Counted from the first letter of the stretch, positions 12,688-26,139 are shown. The stretch is DNA of 64,000 nucleotides from Nephrocerus scutellatus (GCA_947095585.1 OX352765.1:24520254-24584253); one strand, 5' to 3'. A program made the numbers and translations. Notes: generated from the sequence alone by a model not told the origin.

Positions 12688-13221
12688 AAGGGTTTTTCAA
12701 TAAGAACATAACAATTTTGCATTTTAATACCAATGCACCCTTGAACTTTTTTTTTATAATATGTCAATGTTTAAACATTAGTCAAGGTTTATGTTTTTAC
12801 ATGGTGAAGTTCACGAACAAGCAACGTTTGGAAATTATTAAAAATTACTAGCGAATTTCTGAGTCGGTGGTCGGTTACCCCAATTTTCGGTAATAATAAT
12901 CGTCCCAGACATGTTGTGCGTCTCTAGTGGATAAATTCTCCTCAATATATTTACTATTGAATGTTTCTGTGCCAGTGAAACAATGCACCGGTCGAAGTAC
13001 CGCAAATATCGCAGCCGTAAGTGCTTCAGTTCAAAATAAGCCCAATTAGTTTATTCCACGCCGATCACAAGAATTGGGCGAATTTGGCATAAAAATCTTC
13101 GTCTACCACCTTACAAGATTAAATTTACTCAAGAATTGAAGCCTCTTGATCATTTGAAGCGCTGAAACTTCTCCGATTGGGCTCTGCAAAAGTAATGTTA
13201 TGTTCCTATTGAAAAGCCCTT
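12688..13221 (+). mobile_element. Internally deleted mariner element with intact ends
   Basis: Near-perfect terminal inverted repeats (AAGGGTTTTTCAATAAGAAC at 12688; the mirrored copy ends CCCTT at 13221) are flanked by TA on both sides, the mariner target-site duplication. The plus strand starts MVKFTNKQRLEIIKNY then a stop. Later frames give ANIAAVSASVQ, IPRRSQELGRIW, LPPYKIKFTQELKPLDHLKR and NFSDWAL. The element stops there, so the catalytic half is gone. The sequence differs from the 2044-2621 element, so two mariner families are present. Confidence 0.88.
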
Positions 13222-15899
13222 TACTTCCCTAAGAAATTGACTAAAACAGTTCAATTTTCAAACTCTCATATTTTTTCTTTTGATATAGAACAATTTTTTT
13301 TTAATAATCACGCCATATAGCGGCATCAGATCATACTACTGTGACTGAGTTCTGTGGGCGCTGGTGCGTGTGCTCAGCGCTGCTTTGTGGTGGACTAAGA
13401 TTGGTTTCTGGAATGTGAGGACGCCCCTTAAGTCCCTTATTTACAACTGACGTTACTCATACGTAATGAGTCATCTTCTAAAAATAAACTACATGTACAA
13501 TTATGTTCCTACACATAAACCAGGCAAACTTCACCAACCGGTTTGACTACTTTTTTGACCAGTGCATAATGATTTAAACTTGCAGGCGGTTACATTTCAA
13601 ATTTCAAATAATCTAATAAATCTTACAGCCTAAAATTATGCTATTCAATTCTAATTCAGTGCCTATTTTTAGTATGCAGGATTCGAATCCCGCTTTTGCT
13701 TTGCTTTCCTAAATTTTTATCTGAAATTTAATTATATAAACGTATTGCATATATTTGAGTATCAGTTCTTATAATTTTTGTGAACAAATTTTGAGGTTGA
13801 AGGTTTTTTAATGGATAGTTCATATTCATATTATCGAGAAACTACTGTATTTCCAACCAACTTCTATGTAAGTCTTATGATGTTCAATTTTACTTATTCC
13901 ATCTATCTAGCCATCTAACCATCTAGTTGTCTACCCATCTAACCATATAGCCATCTAACCATCTTACAGTTAACACATCTAGCTATTTATTCATCCATTT
14001 CCAGTCCAATTGCATTGTTTTTTATAATTATACTTAAATTCCTTAAAAAAGTTTAAATGTCCGCTGTATTATCAGCTGCGTAATTTGCCTCACAAGCTGC
14101 AAAACTACACCTAATTTATAAATGGAATATTTTCAAATATCGCCTAATCTTTGTATCTTTGACCTTGGTTGCTTCGTCAGAGGTAATGAAAAGTAACTAC
14201 AGAGTAAAGCATCGAGGTAAACCGTTATTTTTAATTTATTTAAATAAAAATTCTTTACGATTCTCGTATAAAATTTGTGAACATTTTAAGACATTGACTT
14301 ATTTTAATTACCACTTAACAGTGATTATTTGTTGCACTGTAAATATTGTATGTAGATTTAACTTCAAGATTACAATCGATAAAAGCGGTTTTTTGTTATA
14401 ATCAGATAAATTTGCGGTTAAAAATTAACAGAAGAATGCCAATTGTTTTCCCGTGTCTCATAGCTAAACAGGTTGTTGTTGTTGATATCTTGATAGCTTT
14501 TATTTACAATACATAGATGAGATATTTTGTGTGGTAGCTTTTAATAGTAGCAATGGCTATTTATAACGATGGATTCAATAAAAAATTAACTCATTTCATG
14601 GTCAGGATTTGACACTTGGTCCCAAAATATCGTCGTTTTGAATCTGCTGGGCATAACCTTTAAAACCTCAACATGTTTTACATCTGCTATTGTGCTTTTG
14701 TAACTGGCGACTTAAAGACGATAATATATATATACATATAATTATGAACAACTGACAGCCACATGAGAGTGTCGTACCAGTACTCCAACACATATATCAT
14801 CTACATATTTCTTCACCTTGATTACCTTGGGACATGAGTTCAATAAAGTTCGTTTAATTTCATTCATCTGAACCTTTAATTTGAAATTAGTGACTACTTA
14901 TACAACTTATACAAACAAGAACTTCTACAGCCATCGTTATTCTTACTATAGCAATTTGCGTTTATATTGGAATTTTGATTTTTTGGAAAGCGGTCCAACC
15001 GAAATATTAGTTAAGGAGTGTATTTAATGCACTGCACTGAAATAAATTCTTTCAAAATTCAGATTCAACAAGACTTAAACTCTTAACCTATTCTCACCAA
15101 TAACTAATTTAGAATTTACTACTTCGCCGCCATGATGACTACTCTAATTGGCTTATGATCATTCATCATCTTATAAGACATTGTGCTAGTGAGAGAGAGA
15201 GAAAATATTTATGAAACATTTCTTCAATACTCGTTTTGGAAATGTTGTATATCTGGTCGGGCAAGAATTATTCGTTTTTTAATCTTAATTTTTTATCAGT
15301 TTAAGTGTAGTTAGTGAAAAGAGAAATTACACATAATAACTGTGTTAAACACACCCCCTAAGTATGAAATATGATAAAATCGGGTTAACAATAATTCAAC
15401 CCAACTATATTAGTCATTGTTTTTATATACAAGAAAAAATGTCGCATGCTGTCGTTTTAGAATTCAGAACTATGGGTTCATAAATATGACATCAGCAATA
15501 TTATTCTCATCGTTTTACTGCCCGTTAGTTGAACAATTAAATTATTTGGTGTAGAAACTTCATAGTAATTCCCATTGTAAGATAATGTATAAGCACTCAT
15601 ATCTGTAATTTCAAGTCGTGTCGATTTTCTTCTACGCCATACCTCGGCCATAGAACCAAGTTTCTTTTAATTAAGTAAAACATCTACACAAACTAAAAAC
15701 TTGAGAGGAGCCGGCTGGAAAAGGCTCGTCTATTTCCTGGAAAAATAAGTAAATATTCCAAGAAAGAATTCATTAAGAAAGCTCCTTAAAAGCAAGCACT
15801 CAATAGGATGAGAGGGATTTCCCAAATACAACACTAACAACACCACAAAAAGACCAAATACAAAAGACCATAAATAAATAGAAAAATAGTGAAACAAAA
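13222..15899. other. Intergenic with a short tandem repeat
   Basis: An imperfect CCATCTAACCATCTAG-type tandem array lies at about 13900-13990. A 124-codon minus frame at 15730-16104 is the shadow of the LINE fragment that starts at about 15900. Nothing else recognised. Confidence 0.45.
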
Positions 15900-17365
15900 G
15901 AAAGGGAGCATAAAACCTCAGTTCCTTAGCAGAAGCTATGGAATATTCCCTTCGACACAAGGAGTACACTTTGGTAGCATTTCTAGACATTGAAAGCAGT
16001 TTTAATAACGTCAACACATCTGAGATCGCATCTGCACCGCCCACTGTTAAGGCAGACGACTGACTTGGAGAATTGATTAATCTTCTGCTCACAAATCGGA
16101 CCATTAACTCAAAACTGGATGTGTCGTCTGCCAGAAGATCTGTTTGCAGAGGAACGCCACAGATGGTGTCCTATCCGCCTTCTCGTCGTCTCGTCGTAAC
16201 AAGCTAAGCAAAGTCAAATGATCGGTTTGTCTGTATATGAGCAGAGCACTTCGCACCACCCGTTCCGCTACTGGTCATTCTGTTCAACCTAACACCACTC
16301 AACATCTTTAGTAAGCAAGTAGCTGCTATCGCGGCTATTTACCTCAGTGCAACCTCTCAGTGGACCAAGAATGAAATCGAACACTCCTTTGCTCTGAGTT
16401 TATTAAGAGTTCCACCAGGTAACACCATTCAGCAACTGCAGTTCAACAAAAACTTCCAAAGCACCATCCCCTCTAGATCTTTATGTGAAGAAGGGTGTCT
16501 CTTGCAAGATGAATCGGTCAATTTTTACACCGACAGTTCAAAAACTGATGAGAGGGTAGGCTTAATTCTCAAAAAGGCTAAATCTTAGTCTCTCGTTCCA
16601 TCTTCCTAATTACTGCAGTGTTTTCCGGGCAGAAATTATGGCGATTAAATAAGTCCTATCTTGGCTGAAGAGAAATGTCATATTCGCTAACGATGTCCGC
16701 AACTTCTCGTTTAGTCAAGCTGCGCTGAAATCCCTGGAATTTGTCTCTATATTAACTCCTCTGTAGCCCTAAACTGTCGATCATCTCTTAAGGAGATGGA
16801 AGAGCAGGCTAATATTCAGTCGGAGTTTAGAGTTTACAGACATTGAGGGGAATTGCAGGGCCAATGAGCTCTCCAAATATGCCTATTTTACCTTAGGCAT
16901 TCGAATCGCTACATGAAAACTTATGTTAAAACTGGATGCTACCAATAAAACACACCTTAGGTGGTCAAACGGCGAAAAACTTGTTTAGCGACAAAACAGA
17001 AGGATCCGAAACGCTCCAAGTGCTACAGTAGGTGTCATAAAGGCGTATTGTCTAATAGGCAAGCATGTAGCGAGGCTTGGTGTATTTTTGAATGACTTCA
17101 GCAGAAGCTAAATAAACGGGGTAGAGGATGAGACCATTTTCCACTTCTTCTGTACATGCAGGGCTGTGCGCAAAAACGTAAACTCCATGTGGGAGCTTTC
17201 TTTTACCATGACCTCAATGATCTGTCAAATACTGACATTAAAAGCCTCTTACGCTTCATCCGGAGCTCCAACTTTTTAGGGTGAAACTTTTTTCTTGGCC
17301 CATGTGATATCACAATGAATGGTTTAATGGCGACAGCCACACTAACATAACCTAACCTAACCAGC
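15900..17365 (+). mobile_element. LOA/I-type LINE remnant with RT and RNase H
   Basis: The plus strand opens with EYSLRHKEYTLVAFLDIESS (RT block with catalytic FLDIE, about 15938-16000), then the RSVCRGTPQ block at about 16135. After a deletion an RNase H domain begins NFYTDSSKTDERVG (about 16520). It is followed by CRANELSKYA (about 16860) and a C-terminal ETIFHFFCTCRA (about 17130), then DIKSLLRFIRSSNFLG (about 17230). It ends in a CCTAACCTAACC tail at about 17350. Many stops and frameshifts. RT plus RNase H on one element points to the I/LOA group. Confidence 0.75.
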
Positions 17366-18065
17366 TACAAAGTAGGCATTATTGTTACACTGTTAAAACA
17401 TAGAAACTGAGGAGTGGGTACAGAAAGAAGTACCCAACCTCAAAATATTTAAAGGAGCTAAAATTTGGGCTGCAAGAGAAGAGAAGCGGTACCACATTCC
17501 GTAACCATAGTATGGGCTTCTTCCCAGGTGTTTCAGTTCAAGAAAATGCAAAAATTCTTAGCATAATACGAAGGCAAAATACAATGTAGTAAGGGGGCCA
17601 TCCAAGTAGACCTCACCGCAAGCTCTAAAAAGGAAGGGCCAGAGGAAGAGATGATCTAAATGAATGGAAGCTGTTTCAGCCTTAAATGTGTATGCTGCAT
17701 GAACATTTTTGGAGCCAACCCAGTACATTAAAGTGATTATATTTTGCGAGCTCCTAATCTAGATAACAACTAAGAACTTTCTGTCGAAGGACATAAATGT
17801 TGCTAAGACAGTCTTATCTTGATGGGTAAGTGCAATTTAACTTATTTTAGTTTGAAGTGTCCTTCCTGTTTGCGCTTTTGTTTTAAGAAAGGTATTAATT
17901 GGATTCAGATAAAGAAGACGCTTCAACGATCAGAAAGATTGATCGCTTAAAATATATATTTGAAAAGCTTCTTTGTATGTGCTCTAATGGGTGACATAAA
18001 CACACAATAATCGAATGGATTATAAATTAGTATTTAGATATTTTAGTTCGTTCTCAAAAACTTAC
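17366..18065. other. Intergenic or intronic, possible LINE debris
   Basis: A piece at about 17600-17680 could be a decayed LINE C-terminal tail, but I cannot support it. Nothing else seen. Confidence 0.3.
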
Positions 18066-18458
18066 CACTATCGATTTCGTTCTCACTCGGATCACGATCG
18101 AAAAGATCCCCATAATACTGATCGTGCTGTTCCGATTCAACACTCTGCAGTGCCTCTCCCTCTAAATTAGCACTGTCTTTTCCCACCGAAATATCCTCCG
18201 CGTCAGCATCTTTTCCATCCAATTCGTCGTCATCATTGAATTTCAAGCGTTTACTTGCATTTGCATTCCTCTTGAAAGATGAGGGAAAGTATAGACGAGG
18301 CTTGGGTGTCGATCTTGGCAGAATCTCATCAATTGTTGGAATTTTTTGATTCAAACTTCGATGTGGAAATAACCGTCGCTCCAGATAGTTGGCAAATATT
18401 TGCTGTGTAATTTTATTCTGACGATCGATTTCGGACTGATCGAGTTCAATGTCGGTCC
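18066..18458 (-). CDS. Internal exon of an unidentified protein
   Basis: A 393-nt open frame on the minus strand is bounded by an acceptor (TTATTTACAG|GG at 18459/18458) and a donor (AGTG|GTAAGT at 18066/18065), both phase 1, so the exon is symmetrical. It encodes about 131 residues: a helical start (IDRQNKITQQIFANYLERRL), then PTIDEILPRSTPKPRLYF, a basic stretch (FKRNANASKRLKF), and a long acidic tail rich in Asp/Glu/Ser. No Cys and no membrane segment. It looks like the pro-region of a secreted protein or a disordered linker. I do not recognise the family. It is phase-compatible with the signal-peptide exon at 37678-37780, 19 kb upstream on the same strand. Confidence 0.7.
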
Positions 18459-20880
18459 CTGTAAATAACAACGAATAAAAAATAAATAACAAAAGTCACA
18501 AGTGATTTTTTTAGTGATTTTCATCACTCTTATCCACTTTAGGGAAATTACGAGTAGTATTTTTTATTAACCGTGACATACGTTGAAAGTTTAGTCCAAA
18601 AATGTTACTACCTGGACAGTTAATGTTTGTTGTTGAGCATGTTTATTTAAGTCTTTCTGAACCACCACCTGCAAGATTAAATGAGTTTTTAACGATTTTA
18701 TCGTCATGTCAATTATTACAACTTTCTACCCTTGACACACATATTCCAGCATATGCGCGGCGGTAAATCCTCAAATTATTTGTTGGCTATAAAACTTAAT
18801 ACTTTAAGATCCGATTGGGTGTTAAACCAACGTTTAATTGTCATCCCGTAGTGAGATTGTAAATAGATTACGCAGACATATCAAAACGAGTGTCTGGCAT
18901 ATGCGAGTGCTAAGTGCGGAACCTCCTAAGCTGCGCGCACGACATAACGAATTTGTAACCACCAGCATCGAAGACATCTTGCGCACAAGACGACAAAAAG
19001 TGGATGCATAAGAAACAAAATTAGTGCGGTCATCAAATAGAATGATGAAACTCTCAGAGATACTTTGAAAATAATAATAAACAGCCGAGATAATGATAGA
19101 AAAATATTGGACGTATACTGACTGACATGACTGACACATTTAACCTTCGAATGTAAATTCTTTTGAGAAAAAAATGGTATTTTGGGATATGTGATTGACC
19201 AACAGACCACATTTTAACATTAGGGAATCAAATACATCTTTTTCTTATCGACACAAGCTCACACCTCAGCTTGATTACATAAGCCAAAGGTTTTTGGACA
19301 GCCTATCTCTCTCGCGCATTGTGCGCAACAAAATGCTTCCGAGTTCCTTCGGTGAAAGTTAAATTTTTTAACGTTGGTTGGCCTATTTTATATAACAGCT
19401 GCAGCTGTAATAAATGTTATCCGCGCGATGCAGATACATACCGATATATTTGTATAGTTATAGCTATTGATATTGATACAGATACAAATACAGATATATA
19501 CGCATAGAATCAAGCATCACAATAGGAATCTTGAAAGTATTATTTTGTGCCAGATCTAGTTTAGTGCATTTTGTTTGTTTGATGTTGATGTCGTTTTTTC
19601 TTGCCATATTCGCTCAGCAAGCGCTTGTCCAGCGGTGAGTGCACGACGCGTATATATGAAAAAGTCACGAAGACGCTTGTTGCTTGTTGCCTGGCGTGTT
19701 AATTCCAATCTAGATAAAGGTATGTTAAGTTGAGTCGACTTAAAAATATGGTCATGTGATGGCTGTTGCTAATTTTAGCCCATTAAGCTCATTGCAACTT
19801 TACTCTTATACTTGCATTGCATCGTTTGCGTAAGCAGAAATGTATGTACTTTGTAATTGTTCAGCCGAAGCGATGCAACAGCCAACATCGTAACCTTAAC
19901 ATAACATTTCCCATTGAAGTGGTAAATTATTAAAACTACCTGCCACTTTTTAATTACTCTTTGCAACTACTTATAACATTTAAGCAGGCGTATGGTTTGC
20001 AGCATGTACTTAATGCATTAAAGTTATGAAGTGCGCAGAGTAGGAAATTTGTATCATTTCGTAATCGGTTAACAGTGTGGCTTGGAATTTTTTGTCAAAG
20101 ACTATTAAAAAAGTTCAGTTTTTAGTGATGAGATTTTTACGCTTACTTATTATTTCTTATTAGATATTACTTCTGTTCGTATTATAAGGCACTCTATTAA
20201 AGCTTATCTAGAGGAATTTAATCCAAACTAACCAATATAATACTTAGTAAGAAAAAGGTACATGTTATATTAGTAAAGCGGAGCTTCTCAGCACGCTGTA
20301 ATTCAGTCTAAGGACTTTAGTAGATTAAAAGTATTTTATTTTCATGAAAACCCTTTTTGTATACCTTTCCTCCTAAACCTACCCCTATGAACAAGAACAA
20401 AATATCAAAATTACGCCACCGCAAGCCGAGCGATAAACAATTATTTTAAAACAAGTCCCATCCAATTCTAACAGGTAGAAGTCGAGTTATACGTGTCGAC
20501 AATCTCACAAGCAAACACACGCACGCTAAAAAAAAATTCCTTCGCCCTGATTATTAGCTTCGCACTTCGGGCTCGTAATAAATTCTTTTTTTTTAATTAG
20601 CATCAGTGGCGGCCCTGAAATTGAAATTGCTATAAAATAAACAGCGAACAATATTTTTTGAGTTTGATGGTCTTTCAAAGAATATAAAAAATAAACCGAA
20701 CTATCTGATTAATTGTGGAATGTGAATTTCGTGCGAATGGTTACCTCGGCTGGCTTTGCACTAGCCCATCCTGTAAACCCAGTTTTGAAATACGTTTTCG
20801 ATGGATGGCCTATTTTATGAATTGCTGAATCATTATTGAGCCTATTTTCCTGAATCGCTTTTGGATTGTCAGCGTAACAT
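18459..20880. other. Intronic or intergenic, nothing recognised
   Basis: A GATACA/GATATA microsatellite lies at about 19430-19500. Otherwise AT-rich unique sequence with short frames lacking support. Confidence 0.45.
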
Positions 20881-21840
20881 CGATGTTTAATAGTACCCAA
20901 TCATCTGTTATCTTTTATCATGCCTCTGTATTGCCCTTTGTTGAACGTAACACTGTTGTCATTTTCACCCTCGAAGAAATTTGGGCCAATAATACCGCCA
21001 TTCCAAAAACCGCATACACTCAGAATACATTAATTTCTCTACGACTGTGTCTGTGGGGGTTTTCCGACCCCAAAATACTACAGTATTGCTTCAGTGGTTC
21101 AATACTCGGCGCGTTTAAAAAACATAAGAATTTTTCTCATCGCACTGATCCCATTCGCATCACCGTCTAATGCACAAGAAGAAGCTTACAACGTGACCCA
21201 TAAAAAAACACGGCATATTGTTGAAAGGTGGATCGGTGTTTGGAAATCTAGATTTCGATGTCTTAGCCGGAAACGCACATTAATGTATGCTCCTCAAAAA
21301 GCCGGCTTAATAATCTAGATTACGAATCTATGTAAAATGTATGATGTAAAAAAGTCCTGACTTTGATCTATTACGGCCTTGCACACTCAAAGTTGCAATA
21401 CGGCATAAAGACCTGGGGTGGTGCATGTAATGCTGTTGTACCCCTATTGATGGCACAGAAACATTTGATAAGAATTATAAGCAATAAAAATCGTTCACTG
21501 AAAGTTGGCCATTATACAAGGAATTGCGAATTCTACCAATGAGACATCTGTACGTATTTAAAGTATTGAGAGAATTTATAAAACAAGTGGTAACATTCCA
21601 AGTAGGAACTCGCAAATCTACAATCTGCGTATTAATAATATGGACCTTGTCAATGTACCAATCGCACATAAAACTCATTTTCGCTGTTTTTTTTACTATT
21701 ACGGCTCCAAAATTTTTTAATAAGCTACCACAATTTATTAGAAGAACAGTTCGTTTTTTTTCATTTATTAATAAAGTTAAAGACTGGCTATTCACAATTA
21801 ACTATGAGTGCATTGAATCTTTTCTAAGAACCATATAATA
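20881..21840 (+). mobile_element. CR1/jockey-like LINE C-terminal RT fragment
   Basis: The best part is 21375-21840: LAHSKLQYGIKTWGGACNAV, then LLMAQKHLIRIISNKNRS, LPMRHLYVFKVLREFI, TAPKFFNKLPQFIRR and a final FFSFINKVKDWLF before a stop. This is the thumb and C-terminal region seen in CR1/jockey-type elements (the QYGIxxWGG block is diagnostic). It ends in a T/A-rich tail at about 21885. The upstream 20881-21320 part has open frames but no recognisable block, so its inclusion is tentative. Confidence 0.6.
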
Positions 21841-22770
21841 ATTCCTGTATTTATTTTAGATTTGTTATTTTTATTTATATTGTATTTTTTTTTAAATAAA
21901 TTGATTATTTTATTTTAATTTTCTTATTGGATAAATAACTTGCTAAAATACCTATAAAAAATATTTTTTTTCTTGTTGCACATTGTATTGTAAGAACTTT
22001 TTTAGTACATACTGATTGTCACCCCACATCAGATCTTTTTTGAAAAATCAATCTGTTGAATTGTCGTTCAACACTAACTGTTCAAGTTAAAGAACGAACA
22101 CTATTTATTTAATTCCATTTGTATAAGAAAACATTTTTCGTAACTAGTTTTTTAAGTTGGAAATGAATAAAACATCTTATAATAATGTGAATGCTGTTGG
22201 TATTCACATGCTAGGTTGTAAACTTCTTTCAACCCTCATTTTCAATTTCCAATATTTCACACCCACCCTGTGCCTAGGCACCTAGGGGTGGGGTTGGTAA
22301 CCGATATTGGTGTGGATTCTATAGTTCTCGGGGTCGCTAACTTGAATAAGAGGGTAAAACACCTCTATTGAGAGAGGATCGATTGGATTTACGCTCACGC
22401 AATGCAGGGAACTCAACTAGTATGAGATAAGCCAGCTAATGATTTTCGGTTCACTGTCAATATCTATAGTCTAATCAAGTCTGTACACTTCGACTCCAGC
22501 GTTTTATCACGAGACACCAACCACTGGACACCAACCAGACGACTTCATCTGATGAACTCTGTGGGCTGTATAATAGTCAGAAGAGGATTCTGCGATTACG
22601 ACTTGGAAGGAGTACATTGACTTTTTTAGATGGTATATTATACAGAGTTCCAAAACTCGCAGCACCATCAGCTTATAGTCTTTAAAGCTATAGACGTAAT
22701 AGCCAGAAGAATTTTACAAAACCCTAAAAGAATTCGGAATACTATAGATATACTGCGACGACTATGTACG
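21841..22770. other. Intergenic with a short shared repeat
   Basis: At about 22285-22345 a GGGGTTGGTAACCGATATTG block with CTCGGGGTCGCTAA recurs in reverse at about 56195-56260, so it is part of an interspersed repeat. No gene seen. Confidence 0.45.
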
Positions 22771-22779
22771 ATGAGTATA

Positions 22780-23230
22780 AGCTAAGTAAAGATTGCGGAT
22801 CACTATCCTATCAACATCTATAACGGGCAAAAAAAATCGATGGACTATGCAGCGTCCGCGCTGGAGAAAGTAATCTGAGACTAGAATACAACGACGTGAG
22901 AAACAATTGTCTATAGGTCCATCCATGCACATACATGAGAGTAAAACAAAGTGCATGGTGGCCACATCTGCGAATAGACTTTCCAACATTGGTCCCTCAA
23001 TTAAAATAGTACAGAGCGAGTTGAAATAGTGTAATTCTTTAACTAATTCGGGTCAATTGAAGCTGCCAATAACAGCATGGAACAAGAAATACGCGCACGG
23101 TTGCTTTAGGCCAAGAAAGCCTACTTTAGTCTGTCAAAACTCTTCAAATCCAGGAATTTAACCAAAACATACTAGCTGCTGGTGTATGAGACAATGGTCA
23201 TACCACTACTTACATATGTATCCGAGACTT
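22780..23230 (+). mobile_element. RTE-like LINE RT fragment (plus orientation)
   Basis: Plus-strand pieces read HESKTKCMVATSANRLSNIG (about 22930-22990), then NSMEQEIRARLL, AKKAYFSLSKLFKSRNLTKT and LLVYETMVIPLLTYVSET (about 23075-23225). This is the order after the YADD region in RTE-type elements. It is degenerate and abuts an oppositely oriented fragment. Confidence 0.65.
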
Positions 23231-23239
23231 GAGTCTCTC

Positions 23240-23720
23240 TCTCTCTCTGAGCCGTGTTCGAAAGTCTTAAGTTGCTGTCGAGGAAGGTCGATTACGGAAA
23301 CTCTACAATATATAGATCTACGAGCATTATCAAGATGTCGATATCGTGAAAGACCAATGTTGGATCTTTTACTCGCAGACGTGGCCCCCATGTTCTTTGT
23401 TTTGCTCTCATTTAGGTTGAAGAGGACGCAGGCCAGTCCATCCCCTTGTAGGAGCCCGTTATACGAGTAGATGTTGAATGGGATTGATAGTGATCCGGAT
23501 ATTTGTACTTGGCTTATAACATTTGTCATGGTCAACCTACATAGTCGTGTCAGTTTATTCGGGATGCCGAATTCTCTCGATTTATAAAGTTCTACTCTTA
23601 CTATGCTATCATAGGCATAGGTCTATTAAAATATGGTGTAGTGAGTTTTGAAACTCAAGAAATTTTTCAATCACCTGCCTAAGGGTGTAAATCTGATCAT
23701 GAATTTCTTGGTGTATTGCG
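23240..23720 (-). mobile_element. RTE-like LINE RT fragment (minus orientation)
   Basis: The minus strand reads MTMTNVISQVQISGSLSIPF, then LLQGDGLACVLFNLNESKTK and MGATSASKRSNIG. The QGD block is the RT motif that follows the catalytic core start. The end overlaps in content with the plus-oriented fragment next to it (ESKTK and SNIG), so two related pieces are joined head to head. Inactive. Confidence 0.65.
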
Positions 23721-25690
23721 CACGCGGAGGGTGCATGGCAGTTCATTTATTGCTTATACTATTATTATTTATTAAGACTTACGCTTGAATAAATACTGTG
23801 GCTTAAAATTTTTAGAATATATAGAACAGTTTGTAAAATACTCGTAATTTTTGCTTTTAAGAACAAATTGTTATTTTTCTGCGGATTGTTCTTATAGCCT
23901 TTTCTGCAAATTCTTTTTTGTGAATTGTTTTTTGGGAATTATTTTTCAGGGAATTTGTGATTTTCCAGTATCGATTATTAATTTAGTTGTCAGATATTTA
24001 ATAATTATATGTTATTATATTAACCAAAAAAGGTAACATTTGGCAAAACAAGTCATATACATTTGTTAATGTCTTCTTTTTACTTCTCTACATCAAAAGC
24101 ATACTGTTGATTGCTAGAGAGTTAATTATTAAATTCATCTCCTCTTCTCTGAGTATTAAATTAATCTTATTGATGAAATGGTTGCACCTGCTACCGTGTA
24201 CGTTCTAAATCGCAGTTTAATTTGTCATGATTTTGAAGTTACTAACTTCGCTTGTTGTGCTACTATGTTAGTGTAACAAAAATTCAACTCCGTAAATAGC
24301 GCAAAACACAAAAAATTAACTAAAAGTTAATTTGTAAAATTTGTTGTGGCCTTGCAAATGCAATTAAAATTTTTGTAATATGGCCAATATTACTACATTA
24401 TCACAACCAACAATAATATTAATGGATCACTAAGGTTTATGTGTCTTTTAAAGACAAAATATTGCATTAAATTGCAAAACAAATGCAATGCCTCACTCAC
24501 ATTAGACTGTCAGTAATTAACATCTAAGACATTATGAACAAAAGTGATGGCATAAGTAAGCTACCAAGTTTATTGCAGAATTACCAATTGAGATACAGAA
24601 TAACATTGTCGTATCTCTGTCTTATGGATGTAAGTGATGAAATAAAATTAGAGCGCAGTGAAGGATAGATTTTCAGAATATATAACACGGTTTTCAAACA
24701 GAGCTACATAGCAGCTATATCAGTGATCCTTCAGTATAACAAAGACATCTTGTTTCAAGGATGTGTATGGTGCTCCAATTTTTTGTTGCAAAAAGAATAA
24801 CTTATATTGTTAACATAATTTTGTCTTTATAATGAGTCCACTTTTGTATTTTTTTTAATGAAAATGATACGGGATTGGCAAGGTAACAAATGCGGACTGA
24901 GTCGCAAACTGAAGGAAAATATTGCGAGGCCGTGGAAATCGTCTTACTCTGAGGGACCGACCGAACTGTGATTGCACCATGACCAAAGTCAATGTCATTA
25001 AAAAATTAATTAAAGAAAACCATTAGTAATTTGTTACGCAATTCGCGCGAGTTTTCCTTGTAAACGCCATTATTATATTTTGCTGCTTTGTAAGGCATTG
25101 AGTAATGGGATTTTGCATTAGAACATTGATCAAGAAGCTTGCGCATTTTTCGTTTTGTTACTTTTCATTGCGTCAACTCAAGAGACTATATCATATATAT
25201 ACTATGAACGTACGACTACTATTCTTAGGCACCATTTATCTTCAGCTGGTATACAGTAATTGTACAGAGATATGCATTGTTTTGCTTTACAGGCGACAGG
25301 TACAGGTGATTGTGTAATTTTTCTAAAACCTTGAAGTATTCGGTAATACGTGGTTCTCTCTTAGACTTTGTAAAGCAATGTAACAATACCGAAGCAACAC
25401 AGGTTGCAATATTTACTGCTGGCTTTTGTTCATTTATTCAAATAATTCTGTAAGCTAGCAAAGTTAAGTAGCAGCATACAGCTTAGTATTTGCATCATCG
25501 CATCTCAAATTGTGTAGTACACGATCAGATCTGGTTGCAAAGATAAAAAAAATGTAAGGCACAACATCCGAAAACAAAGACCATGCAGATTTTTTTAAAC
25601 TGCATTTCTGCCTTTCTAAATAAATTCAATTTTTAAATAATTACCAACAAAAAAGATTGAAGAAATTTTTCATTTTTTGACTAGTTTTTG
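23721..25690. other. Intergenic, nothing recognised
   Basis: AT-rich; no frame with motif support, no clear repeat boundary. Confidence 0.45.
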
Positions 25691-25699
25691 TTCAAGTAT

Positions 25700-26015
25700 A
25701 GGATGTGTTTTATGTTCCAGGCGGATTAAGTTTCTACGCCATTTTTATTTACCTGTCATTTGTCAGTTCATATTAGACAGTCGTGGAGAGGTCGACTGGT
25801 CGGTACCCATTTGTTATGGAGCATCTAACGCCGCAACGTGATGTAGTTACTTAAACATTTTTTTAAAAAAAGAAAATTGGGTGATTTGCACACACTAGGA
25901 GATAAAGTAAAGTCTGGGCGACAACATACGCCAGAAAATATTGATGCAGTGAGGCAGAGTGTTGATAAATGCACCTCTCTTCAAAGCCGTGCACAATAGT
26001 TAATAATATCTTCAT
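25700..26015 (+). mobile_element. Possible mariner/Tc1-type transposase fragment
   Basis: A frame reading LGDKVKSGRQHTPENIDAVR and QSVDKCTSLQSRAQ at about 25900-26000 resembles the linker and second helix-turn-helix of an IS630/mariner transposase (the GRP/RTPENIxxVR motif). No inverted repeats were found, and the frame is broken soon after. Confidence 0.45.
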
Positions 26016-26139
26016 CATGTTTGTTAAAAATTTCAAAATTGCCCTTTTTTAACCAGGTAAAATTCAACTGACTGAGGAAAATATCCATAAAAGGCGGGGC
26101 GAATTGAATACAACAGGTTGTAGAAGACAACGGGTCATT

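Noticed and set aside
13900..13990. CRISPR-like regular array
   Set aside because: Units are short and contiguous with no spacers; it is a simple tandem repeat in a eukaryotic genome.
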